NCBI GenBank assembly: GCA_015228815.1
Contig: JADGCV010000032.1
Coordinates: 1-50,313, forward strand
Length of the DNA: 50,313 nt
Reading direction: 5' to 3'
From: Magnetococcales bacterium
GTDB lineage: Bacteria; Pseudomonadota; Magnetococcia; Magnetococcales; UBA8363
Of the stretch, positions 17,067 to 24,729 are shown in pieces. The number at the start of each line of letters is the position of its first letter. The first letter of the stretch is position 1. The notes under the pieces were generated by a model. It did no database searches. It saw only the letters and a list, made by a program, of their open reading frames with translations, and was not told where the DNA came from. The translations under genes and the position numbers were made by a program.

Positions 17067-17300
17067 TCACATCATCGATATTTTTCGATCCTGACCACTG
17101 ATCCGCTCCAACAACCGCTCCAACTCGCAGGCCAGTTTGGAGTTCATATCAATGTGCCGGGAATAAACCTGTTGCATCAGAAACTCCGCCTTGACCCGGT
17201 TTTCCGTGTACTCGCTGAACAATCCTTCCCTGAGATCGCTCTTCATGGGTCCTGACTCCCAAAGGTCCTTTGTGACTGCTTGATAAGTTTCGACGGCCAT
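17067..17300 (-). CDS. Small hypothetical protein
   Basis: Predicted 77-aa soluble, helical, charged protein starting MAVETYQAVTKDLW, with a Glu/Lys/Arg-rich amphipathic middle (FSEYTENRVKAEFLMQQV). No family was recognised. The ATG is preceded by GGTGAAAAAA, a plausible but weak ribosome-binding site. No competing gene lies on the other strand. Codon use looks ordinary. It could be a small regulatory or adaptor protein, but nothing in the sequence identifies it. Confidence 0.45.
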   Translation of the reverse strand: MAVETYQAVTKDLWESGPMKSDLREGLFSEYTENRVKAEFLMQQVYSRHIDMNSKLACELERLLERISGQDRKISMM

Positions 17301-17841
17301 TTTTTTTCACCTTTTGTCTACAACTGTCCACTTGAATGGATCTTTACCCCATGCCGTAATTGTTAGCAAAAATCAGACCACGTTTTTGGCTCCAGATGTC
17401 AATCTCCGGTCACGGCAGAGGAAGGGGTTTTTCCTGGAACATCAGCGCCTCGGTGGCGTCGATGTCCCCATGGGTCCACGGGCCGCGTAAAAAGTTCCCT
17501 GAAAATAATTCATGAATACCGCCAGAAAACCATCACCTGTCGAAAATCCGTCACCCATCTTTCTCCTTGAACCCGGAGCGGGAACCCCAATCGATGACCC
17601 GTTTCAAGGCTCGATGCCTGTTTCCAAGGCAAGACGTCACACGATACGCCCCACCGGTCCCGCCAAGACCGTTTATCGACCATGAATTTTCTTTGGAAAC
17701 AGAAAAGGATCAAGGTATCATCCCGATTCATCTTCCCAATTGTCATCCGACCCTGGCCATTTCGGTTCAAGTCTTGAATACATTATCCATCCGAATTCCT
17801 CTTTCAGTCTTCAACCTTTCGGATCCGGCGACACGCGCATC
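17301..17841. other. Gene-poor stretch before the diguanylate cyclase
   Basis: About 540 bases in which I see no supported gene. Two overlapping short open frames (17567-17845 plus and 17510-17770 minus) have no recognisable motif or ribosome-binding site. The region probably holds the promoters of the small minus-strand gene and of the diguanylate cyclase. Confidence 0.5.
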
Positions 17842-19713
17842 ATGAATTCTCTTTCACTGCTGGCGATTCCCGCCATACTTGTCCCCGCCATGATTCTGTT
17901 GTGGCAGATGGTGCGCGAGCGCAACCGACTCAAGAAAAACATCCAGGATCTGCAACTCGCCCAGGAAATTGCCTTCATGGGCAACTGGGACTGGGATTTG
18001 ACAACCGATTCGGTCACCGCGACCAACCGCCTGGGCCGCATTTTCGGGGTTGACCATCCCGGCACCGGCACCGGCGACGGCCTGATCACCCAGGCCATTC
18101 ATCCCGGAGACCGGATCGACGTGATGCAGTGCCGTCGCCAGGCGCGACAGGACCCCCGCGGACAATGGTCCATCCGCTACCGCGTCCTCCGTCCCGATGG
18201 CGCGGTGCGCATGGTCCGGGAACATGGGCGAACCCTCACCGACAACCGCAATCAGCCGGTCCGCCTCCTGGCCACCGTCGCCGATGTCACCCACATCTAC
18301 GACATGGAAAAGCGGGAGGAACGGGTCATCCAATCACAAATCGCCCTGAGTGCGTTGCTGGAAACCGGCCTCGAACCCTTGAGCCTGGAAAAACAACTTC
18401 AGGTTGCCATGCACATCATTCTGACCGTGCCATGGCTGTCGGTGAAATATCAGGGATCGATTTTTCTGTTGGATGAGGTCTCCGGGGACCTTGTTCTTTT
18501 TTCCCAGGTTGGTTTGTCCCCGGAACAGGTGGCCACCTGCACCCGGGTCAAACCCGGCTTTTGTCTGTGCGGTCGGGCCGTGCTCCAGAGGGAAATCGTC
18601 TTCGCCTCCCAAATCGATAAACGTCACGATTGCATCTATCCGGGAATGGAGCCACACGGTCATTATTGTGTCCCCATTCTGCTGCGCAGCCAGTTGCTGG
18701 GAGTGCTCAATCTGTACGTCCCCCACGGCTACGAGAAAAACCGCGAGGAAGACGCCTTTCTGACAACGATCGGCAAAACACTCGCGGGATTGATCGATCA
18801 TCGCCGTACCGAGGCCAAATTGCGCAACGAACAGGAGTTCATCGCCACCGTCCTCAAAACGGCCCCTTCCCTGGTGGTGGTGCTTGACGCGGGCGGAGAG
18901 ATCATACTGTTCAATCATGCCTGTCAATCATTGACCGGATACACCGAAAGGGAGGTCATTGGTCAAAAAATCTGGGATTTTCTGGTGCCGGAGAACGAGG
19001 TCGAGTCCCTGGTTGCCCTGGTTCGAGGACTGGCCCCTGGGGAACGTCCGATCGATCATGAAGGTCACTGGCTGACCCGGCAAGGCGATCCCCACCTGAT
19101 CGCCTGGTCCTGTACCGCGATCGCCTCGGGAAGGGATGGCCACCTGCACATCATCGCCACCGGCGTCGATATTTCGGAAAAGCGGCAGGTGGAGCAACGC
19201 CTGCAATTTCTCGCCAGCCACGATCCATTGACGGGACTGCCCAACCGGATGCAGTTCATGGAGCACCTGACCATCGGCATTGCCCAGGCCAGAAGATCAC
19301 ACCGGCATCTGGCGGTGGTTTTTCTGGATCTGGACCGGTTCAAATCGGTCAACGATACCCTGGGTCACGAGGTTGGCGACCGGTTGTTGACCAGTGCGGC
19401 GCAACGCATTCGCAGCTGTGTCCGGGAGATGGATGTCGTCGCCCGCCTGGGGGGCGACGAATTCACCGTGCTCATGACCGGTCTGGCCGACATCGAACCC
19501 ATTGCCGCCATCGCCCACAAAATCGTCTACCATCTTCAGCAACCTTTTGAAATCGGCCCCCATCGCTGCCAGATCGGCACCAGTATCGGCATCAGCCTGT
19601 TCCCCGACCACGGAGAGGATCCCCAGGTCCTGCTGAAAAAGGCGGATATGGCGATGTATCGGGTCAAGGACGAGGGACGGAACAATTTTAAAATTTGGGA
19701 CGAGGGATGTTGA
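17842..19713 (+). CDS. Membrane-anchored PAS-GAF-PAS diguanylate cyclase
   Basis: Protein of 623 aa that should make c-di-GMP from two GTP. An N-terminal membrane segment (about 5-22) precedes PAS1 (about 35-150), a GAF domain (about 170-325) with FCLCGRAV and YPGMEPHGHY, PAS2 (about 335-450) and a C-terminal GGDEF domain (about 460-620). The active site reads RLGGDEF intact. An inhibitory RxxD site (REMD) lies five residues before it, so product inhibition is expected. There is no EAL domain. ATG 17842 was chosen because it begins directly with the membrane anchor. The GAF is closely related to that of the histidine kinase at 96-2147, which suggests a shared signal. c-di-GMP could feed the MshEN domain of the pilus ATPase, but that is inference. 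Confidence 0.92.
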   Translation: MNSLSLLAIPAILVPAMILLWQMVRERNRLKKNIQDLQLAQEIAFMGNWDWDLTTDSVTATNRLGRIFGVDHPGTGTGDGLITQAIHPGDRIDVMQCRRQARQDPRGQWSIRYRVLRPDGAVRMVREHGRTLTDNRNQPVRLLATVADVTHIYDMEKREERVIQSQIALSALLETGLEPLSLEKQLQVAMHIILTVPWLSVKYQGSIFLLDEVSGDLVLFSQVGLSPEQVATCTRVKPGFCLCGRAVLQREIVFASQIDKRHDCIYPGMEPHGHYCVPILLRSQLLGVLNLYVPHGYEKNREEDAFLTTIGKTLAGLIDHRRTEAKLRNEQEFIATVLKTAPSLVVVLDAGGEIILFNHACQSLTGYTEREVIGQKIWDFLVPENEVESLVALVRGLAPGERPIDHEGHWLTRQGDPHLIAWSCTAIASGRDGHLHIIATGVDISEKRQVEQRLQFLASHDPLTGLPNRMQFMEHLTIGIAQARRSHRHLAVVFLDLDRFKSVNDTLGHEVGDRLLTSAAQRIRSCVREMDVVARLGGDEFTVLMTGLADIEPIAAIAHKIVYHLQQPFEIGPHRCQIGTSIGISLFPDHGEDPQVLLKKADMAMYRVKDEGRNNFKIWDEGC

Positions 19714-19787
19714 TCAGAAAAGCCGTTCGCCATTGCCAAACAGACCGTCTCGTTGGATTGATCCGCCGCGAACCGGAACCCGCCTGC
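19714..19787 (-). pseudogene. Composite scar: ccdA 3' end fused to a fragment of the glycosyltransferase gene
   Basis: Positions 19714-19757 match 22979-23022, the 3' end of ccdA, with about five mismatches in 44. They run directly into 19759-19787, which is identical over 29 bases to 23397-23425, inside the glycosyltransferase/NeuA-like gene. Both pieces keep the order and orientation they have on the right side of the island, but the intervening ~370 bases are missing. This is a non-coding remnant of a duplication and deletion event that brackets the sigma-54/MCP island. Confidence 0.8.
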
Positions 19788-19795
19788 TGCGTCAA

Positions 19796-21289
19796 CTATT
19801 CAAGACGAATCCCCAGTTGAGTCATCCACCGCCACAATGTAACCCGGTTGATTCCCAGGATCGCCGCGGCTTGTTTGATATGCCAATCGGTTTGATCCAG
19901 AGCCTTGATGACTCTTTCTCTTCTTCTGGTCACGGATTTTCCAGATAAACATTTTTCCATGCCGGTATCCGGAAGCACCGCAGTGACCGCACCATGCGCC
20001 CTTGCCATCATGTCCATGGGTTCTTGCTGAAACAAGGTATCAGGTATATCGGAAAGATCAATGAGTTCATTTTTTGAAAACAACACACCATATTCGATGA
20101 CATGCTCCAATTCGCGCACATTTCCAGGCCAATGATATTCCAGTAACTTCCTCATTAAACCATGCGTTATTCCGATAATGTTCCTGCTGAATCTATGATT
20201 GAAATTATTTATAAAATGGTATATAAGATCGATAATATCATCTTTGCGATGACGTAATGGTGGTGTTGCAATTTCCAATATCTTGATACGATAGTAAAGG
20301 TCGGTTCGAAACGATTTATCACGGACAAGCCTGGACAAATCTTGATTGGTCGCGGCCATCACCCGTACATCAACCTTTACCAACCGAGACCCACCTACTG
20401 GAAAAAAACATCCATCCTGTAATACTCTCAACAATTGCGCTTGTGTTTCCATTGGCATCTCGGCAATTTCATCAAGAAAAAGGGTCCCATGATCTGCCTG
20501 TTTGAAAAAGCCTTGATAATTTGATATGGCCCCTGTAAAGGATCCCCTGATATGCCCAAACATTTGGCTTTCAAAGAGTCCCTGTGGAATCGCAGCGCAG
20601 TTTATGGCGATAAATTGTTGTTGATTGCGACTGCTCATTTCATGTATTGCTCTGGCAACAAGTTCCTTTCCAGTTCCAGTCTCACCAGTAATCAATACAA
20701 TGGAATCAACTCCGGATGCTACCAGAATTTTATTATAAACATCCTGAATTGGTTTTGATGAACCGACCATATTAATTACACCATGTTCCTGTAATCTCAC
20801 AGGTCCAATATACGGCTTCGAATATTGCGGCAGTTCGCTACTCGCAAACGCACAGGTATCCTGTTGACACGTTTCCTGCGACTCATGAAGTTCTGTCGTC
20901 CTCTGTGTGATCTCCCGCATCATAACAACTATTCCAGATGGCCTTCCAAGATAATCTTGAGCATGAATTATTCCACAGGAAACTATTCTCTGCGTGTTAT
21001 CGATGAATAATCTTTCAATACTTCTTGATATTTTTTTATTCCCGATTTGCATCTTCTTTACATAATCCATCATGCGATCATATAAAACTGGCTGAATATC
21101 TCGCAATGAGATTCCGTTTTCCGCACGATCAATTTTTAGAAGTTCACAAGACAGAATATTATTCGCAATGATCATACCATCATAATTCAGTACGATCATT
21201 GCTTCCTCCACCAATTGCATCAAATCATCCAGATCAACATAAAGAGATTGTCGTTTATCAAATAGTGCATTTCCGTCAGGCATGTTCAT
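19796..21289 (-). CDS. Sigma-54-dependent transcriptional activator (PAS-AAA+-Fis)
   Basis: Enhancer-binding protein of 497 aa. It has an N-terminal PAS-like sensor (about 15-125), a central AAA+ domain (about 165-400) with Walker A GETGTGKE, FESQMFGHIRGSFTGA, Walker B TLFLDEIAEMP and Arg fingers in SFRTDLYYRI, and a C-terminal Fis helix-turn-helix (IKQAAAILGINRVTLWRWM). It should remodel sigma-54 polymerase. The sigma-54 contact loop is GSFTGA instead of the usual GAFTGA. There is no receiver domain, so the signal probably enters through PAS. The ATG at 21289 has AAAGGA upstream; an earlier TTG at 21340 would run into the phased repeats. It looks AT-rich compared with its neighbours and is divergent from the MCP gene it may control. 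Confidence 0.92.
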   Translation of the reverse strand: MNMPDGNALFDKRQSLYVDLDDLMQLVEEAMIVLNYDGMIIANNILSCELLKIDRAENGISLRDIQPVLYDRMMDYVKKMQIGNKKISRSIERLFIDNTQRIVSCGIIHAQDYLGRPSGIVVMMREITQRTTELHESQETCQQDTCAFASSELPQYSKPYIGPVRLQEHGVINMVGSSKPIQDVYNKILVASGVDSIVLITGETGTGKELVARAIHEMSSRNQQQFIAINCAAIPQGLFESQMFGHIRGSFTGAISNYQGFFKQADHGTLFLDEIAEMPMETQAQLLRVLQDGCFFPVGGSRLVKVDVRVMAATNQDLSRLVRDKSFRTDLYYRIKILEIATPPLRHRKDDIIDLIYHFINNFNHRFSRNIIGITHGLMRKLLEYHWPGNVRELEHVIEYGVLFSKNELIDLSDIPDTLFQQEPMDMMARAHGAVTAVLPDTGMEKCLSGKSVTRRRERVIKALDQTDWHIKQAAAILGINRVTLWRWMTQLGIRLE

Positions 21290-21340
21290 TATTATTTCCT
21301 TTGCATTTCTTATCAAGACGATTTCTGTTACATGAAACAA

Positions 21341-21388
21341 CGTGCAACTATTCGCAACTATTTGAAACTACTTGCAACTACCGCAACA
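21341..21388. repeat. Four and a half 10-bp-phased GCAACTA repeats (putative upstream activator sites)
   Basis: Consecutive 10-base blocks read cgtGCAACTA, ttcGCAACTA, tttGAAACTA, cttGCAACTA and ccGCAACATG. The spacing is almost one helical turn, so copies face the same side of the DNA. They lie about 90-135 bp upstream of the -24/-12 promoter, where enhancer-binding proteins normally bind. Confidence 0.75.
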
Positions 21389-21475
21389 TGATTCACAAAC
21401 AATCATTCGCAGAAACTGTCTTATGTAACATCATGATAATATTAAATATTTTCAATATAAATCATCTTAGAAAAT

Positions 21476-21491
21476 AGGCCCGAAAATTGCT
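21476..21491 (+). promoter_or_regulatory. Sigma-54 (-24/-12) promoter for the MCP gene
   Basis: AGGCCCGAAAATTGCT fits the TGGCAC-N5-TTGCW consensus, with the invariant GG and GC separated by exactly 10 bases. The expected start point is about 12 bases downstream, near 21502, giving a leader of about 130 bases before the MCP start at 21635. Confidence 0.75.
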
Positions 21492-21634
21492 TACATACTC
21501 ACACGAAAGCAAAATTAGTACCATTCGTCAGATGAATAACAATTCGTTTCAGAGACTCCAATAAATTGTATTAATTTATTCAACTTTCGCTGCAAATTTA
21601 TATCTTTGCATCGACAAACAAGGAAAAGAAACTA

Positions 21635-22660
21635 ATGGATTTCGTCAGGCACCAGTCAACCAAACAAAATACAGCAGCCATTCAGATGGCAAATGTTTTA
21701 ACCACGACGTTGGATCCCGAGGTATCAGCGGAACGCAATGCAGAATGCCAACGTCGCGTGACTCATGACGTATCGCGGCAACATCAGGAGGTTCATCAAA
21801 AAGCCACGGAAGACACCCGATTGTCCTGCGGTATTTCCTTTGCGTTTGATGCAGCCATACAGTTGAGAAAGGCCATGGACCAGATTGCCGCAAGAGCGCA
21901 GGAGGCGGATAGCACCATCAAGCGCAGCATGGAATCCATGGAAAAGATTTCCATCAATCTCGCCAGAACAGCTGAAAAGTCATTGGCTTCCAGAAAAAAA
22001 ACAGAAATGCTGCAAAACCTGATCGTAACGGCAAGTACGAATATCGCTACCATGAGCGCTAATATGGAAGCATCGGATCGTCAGTCTGAATCGGGCGAGA
22101 TGATTGCAGAGATGGAAAAACACGCGGCGAATATAGGAAAAATAGTCCAGACAGTGGGCCACATTGCTGACCAGAGCAATCTTCTGGTATTGAATTCGGC
22201 GATTGAAGCTGCCTCCAGGGCATGCCTGCACGGCAGAGGCTTCGCAGTTGTAGCGGATGAAGTGCATTCTCTGGCCGAGGCCGCGGAAAAGAATGCCTCA
22301 AGTATCCAGAAGTTGGTCAAGACCACTCAGGAACAGGCCAGGTTTGTCATCACCGAGATTCTCATGGCAACAAAAGCAGCCCAAGGTGCGGTAGGAAAGG
22401 GCGGAGTAGTGGCTGATGCTACCGCCGAATGTCAGAAAACCATCGAAGCAGTGAAACAACAAAGTCTTTCCCTATGCCAAAACAAAATGGCTGCCCAGCA
22501 ACTAGAAAAAATGGCGGAAACCATGAAATACAGTGCTGATGTTAGCAAAAGCGCCGAGGAATTGGCATCGGTCGCGGTCGAAGAGATCAACAAGGCCGCC
22601 AACCAGATCATTGCAGCCGTCGAACAAATCAACCGGAGTAGTGACAGACGGGAAAAATAA
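21635..22660 (+). CDS. Soluble methyl-accepting chemotaxis-like protein
   Basis: Protein of 341 aa without any membrane segment. A helical N-terminal part leads to an MCP signalling hairpin with LLVLNSAIEAA and [19 protein letters not shown], then a return helix ending KAANQIIAAVEQINRSS. The tip departs from the usual pattern: EAAS for EAAR, and EVHSL where most receptors have EVR-L, the Arg being part of the CheW-contact region. It could be a cytoplasmic receptor or an MCP-like signalling component outside the main array. AAGGAAAAG lies just before the ATG. A sigma-54 promoter precedes it, and its 3' end overlaps ccdB tail-to-tail by 32 bp. Confidence 0.88.
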   Translation: MDFVRHQSTKQNTAAIQMANVLTTTLDPEVSAERNAECQRRVTHDVSRQHQEVHQKATEDTRLSCGISFAFDAAIQLRKAMDQIAARAQEADSTIKRSMESMEKISINLARTAEKSLASRKKTEMLQNLIVTASTNIATMSANMEASDRQSESGEMIAEMEKHAANIGKIVQTVGHIADQSNLLVLNSAIEAASRACLHGRGFAVVADEVHSLAEAAEKNASSIQKLVKTTQEQARFVITEILMATKAAQGAVGKGGVVADATAECQKTIEAVKQQSLSLCQNKMAAQQLEKMAETMKYSADVSKSAEELASVAVEEINKAANQIIAAVEQINRSSDRREK

Positions 22661-22979
22661 TTCTGAAATCCAGGATACCGGTGAAAAGCAGATCCACGGC
22701 GGCAATGATCTCATGACGCATGGTACCCAATGAACCTGCCACCTGTTTCAGTTCTGAATGCCGGACAGCGGCCATTTCCGCCGTGGAAAGGAAAAATGTT
22801 CCACCACTCAATTCAACGGTTGGATTGAGAATCCGGATGAGTGGCGTATCCGGACGAACCGGATAAAGCGGAACGACCACCCGGGTTTTCAAGATCTGAA
22901 GCAGATCACTCTGTACCTCTACCAGAAAAGCCACTTGGCTGCCGGACTTGCGGTATTCGTACAAGTCGAATTGAGCCAT
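22629..22979 (-). CDS. ccdB: CcdB-family toxin with C-terminal extension
   Basis: Type II toxin of 116 aa that, in the family, poisons DNA gyrase. It matches CcdB throughout: N-terminal FDLYEYRKSG, FLVEVQSDLLQ, RVVVPLYPV, LSTAEMAAVRHSEL and a final AAVDLLFTGI helix. Normal CcdB proteins end at about this point (Trp-Gly-Ile in F plasmid), but here 14 more residues (LDFRIIFPVCHYSG) follow. They are encoded by DNA that overlaps the 3' end of the MCP gene. Its ATG overlaps the ccdA stop by 4 bp. The extension suggests that the native stop was lost at the island boundary, which may weaken the toxin. Confidence 0.88.
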   Translation of the reverse strand: MAQFDLYEYRKSGSQVAFLVEVQSDLLQILKTRVVVPLYPVRPDTPLIRILNPTVELSGGTFFLSTAEMAAVRHSELKQVAGSLGTMRHEIIAAVDLLFTGILDFRIIFPVCHYSG

Positions 22980-23227
22980 CAGAAAAGCCGTTCGCTATCG
23001 CCAAACAGACCATCCCGTTCGATGCGTTGGTTGTAAACCTCCATTGCGGATCGATTTTCCTCCTGCCAGGCTTGCCGTTTGCGATCAGCGATGATCTGGA
23101 CAAGATGCTTCTCCAACTCCTGGGAGATGTTGATCTTCAGTGCCTTGGCCTGGGTCGCCAGTGTGCTGTTGATGCGCACGTTGAGAGGACGCTTTGGCGC
23201 GAGTGGATCGAACAGCAGCATTTCCAT
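22979..23227 (-). CDS. ccdA: CcdA-family antitoxin
   Basis: Antitoxin of 82 aa. The N-terminal ribbon-helix-helix region (KRPLNVRINSTLATQAKAL) would bind operator DNA and the C-terminal part (YNQRIERDGLFGDSERLF) would wrap CcdB. It is translationally coupled to ccdB through ATGA. ATG 23227 or ATG 23221 may be the start; a TTG at 23242 with AGGAG 9 nt upstream is also credible. A palindromic operator overlaps its promoter. A second, fragmentary copy of its 3' end lies at 19714-19757. Family assignment is firm because both genes fit together. Confidence 0.9.
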   Translation of the reverse strand: MEMLLFDPLAPKRPLNVRINSTLATQAKALKINISQELEKHLVQIIADRKRQAWQEENRSAMEVYNQRIERDGLFGDSERLF

Positions 23228-23257
23228 GATCGCTGACTCCAAGATGTTTGTCTCCTA

Positions 23258-23295
23258 TGCGTACATATTGTACGCACAATCTGCCTACAAAGCAA
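23258..23295 (-). promoter_or_regulatory. ccdAB promoter with palindromic operator
   Basis: Reading the minus strand, -35 TTGCTT (23290-23295) and -10 TACAAT (23267-23272) are 17 bp apart. A perfect 8-bp inverted repeat TGCGTACA-tat-TGTACGCA at 23258-23276 overlaps the -10, as expected for autorepression by CcdA or CcdAB. Confidence 0.75.
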
Positions 23296-23322
23296 CATCC
23301 GGGGTGATTCAGGCCCAGCATC

Positions 23323-24720
23323 CTACCCATTATCGACACAGGCGCCGATGACCGGTTCAGCAAAGAAATCACCCCCGTGGCGCAACAGGATTTCGATGAT
23401 CCGCCGCGAACCGGAACCCGCCTGCCGCAACGTATGCATGATCTCCTGGACCGGAAGAATACCGACCCGATCTCCGACCAGATGACCCGAACGGATCACA
23501 GCCGCGGCGCTGACGCACCCCAAGCCATACAGGGCGCGATACATCGGTTCCTTTTTCTGCCGCGACATGAGCCCTTCTCCCACCTGGACATAGGCGTCGG
23601 CTTCGTTTCTTCTCCAGATATTGCTGTATTCGACAAAGGCGGGAAACACCGTGTCAAGCCCCTTGAACTGGGCGTCACGGATCAATTCGTCGAAAAGTCC
23701 TGCCGGACGGAACGGATAGAGGCAGTCGGCCAGAAGGATTGCCTCGGGATAGATCCCCTTCCGTTCAATTTCCCCCAGACAATAACGCATCACATCCTCG
23801 ATGCTGCGGTCGGGCGCGGCCAGTTCCGGCGGTCTGGGGATAAAATCCAACCCACGGTTTTTGGCCCGGTCGCGTACCGAATCAGCCTCGGAGAACAGAT
23901 GGACCGATTTAAGGTATTTGGACTGCTGAAATTCGTCCAACAATCGTTCCAAAAGATCGACCCCCGCCACGACCGGGGCCGGTCCCCTGAGCGGGGCGAT
24001 GGCGGCAATGTGACAACGCTCCGGGAGCAGTGATTCGGGGAGGCTCCCCGCCCCCTCCCGATCCACCGAGGCAATGATGGAAACCACCCCCCGGGCACGC
24101 CTGGGGTCGTTTCCCTGGTGCAATCCATGATGATGGTAGACCGCCGCGTCCGGCTCGTAGACCAGACGGTAGCCCGCCTCGATCATCGCCTTGCCCCACA
24201 CCCGGTCCTCGATGTTGGTCAAGGTTTCGTCGAAAGGGACCCGCTCCCACAAGTCCCGACGCAACATGCTGTTGGCGTTATGAAAAAAATAATCCTTGAT
24301 CTGAACCCGGCGATCGAGGCCAAACACGGTCATCAGGTCGCGTTTGTCCAGATCACCCGTGAACGCCACCGGCAATTGCCGTCCATAAACCCCGGCCACC
24401 CGTTCATCATCGAAGTTTTTCAACAGGGTAGAGAGCCAACGTGAATCCCTGGGGACACAATGGGCGGACAGGCAGACGATGAAACGCCCGTTTCCCGCCC
24501 GGATCCCCTCGTTCAGAGAAAGCCCGGGAAGATATTTGGCCAAAGCGATGATTTTCGCCGGATGAAACCGTTTGGCCACGGCAACCGTATGGTCGGTGCT
24601 GGCATTGTCCACGATGATGACTTCCCAATCCCGGAACTCCTGGGCGGCGATGGCCGCCAGACAGTGGGAAATCCAGCGTTCCTCGTTGAACGTGCGGACG
24701 ATGATGGAGATTTCGGCCAT
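23323..24720 (-). CDS. Family 2 glycosyltransferase fused to a NeuA-like domain
   Basis: Protein of 465 aa. The N-terminal half is a GT-A glycosyltransferase: MAEISIIVRTFNEERW, VDNASTDHT and the later NIEDRVWGKAM region. The C-terminal half (about 240-460) resembles CMP-sugar (NeuA/cytidylyltransferase) proteins in the LLADCLYPFRPAGLFDEL and GLGCVSAAAVIRS segments, but the usual nucleotide-binding R-G-G-S-K signature is replaced by APLRGPAPV. The fusion could activate and transfer an acidic sugar, or the second domain may have lost catalysis. It follows neuB with 9 bp between them. A 29-base segment near its 3' end is duplicated at 19759-19787. Confidence 0.75.
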   Translation of the reverse strand: MAEISIIVRTFNEERWISHCLAAIAAQEFRDWEVIIVDNASTDHTVAVAKRFHPAKIIALAKYLPGLSLNEGIRAGNGRFIVCLSAHCVPRDSRWLSTLLKNFDDERVAGVYGRQLPVAFTGDLDKRDLMTVFGLDRRVQIKDYFFHNANSMLRRDLWERVPFDETLTNIEDRVWGKAMIEAGYRLVYEPDAAVYHHHGLHQGNDPRRARGVVSIIASVDREGAGSLPESLLPERCHIAAIAPLRGPAPVVAGVDLLERLLDEFQQSKYLKSVHLFSEADSVRDRAKNRGLDFIPRPPELAAPDRSIEDVMRYCLGEIERKGIYPEAILLADCLYPFRPAGLFDELIRDAQFKGLDTVFPAFVEYSNIWRRNEADAYVQVGEGLMSRQKKEPMYRALYGLGCVSAAAVIRSGHLVGDRVGILPVQEIMHTLRQAGSGSRRIIEILLRHGGDFFAEPVIGACVDNG

Positions 24721-24729
24721 GAGGGCAAT

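Larger units (their letters stand above)
21290..21634. promoter_or_regulatory. Divergent regulatory region of the activator/MCP module
   Basis: AT-rich 345-bp region between the sigma-54 activator and the MCP gene. It holds the 10-bp-phased repeats at 21341-21388, an AT-rich spacer (21421-21470) suited to looping, the -24/-12 promoter at 21476-21491 and a ribosome-binding AAGGAAAAG just before the MCP start. Confidence 0.7.
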
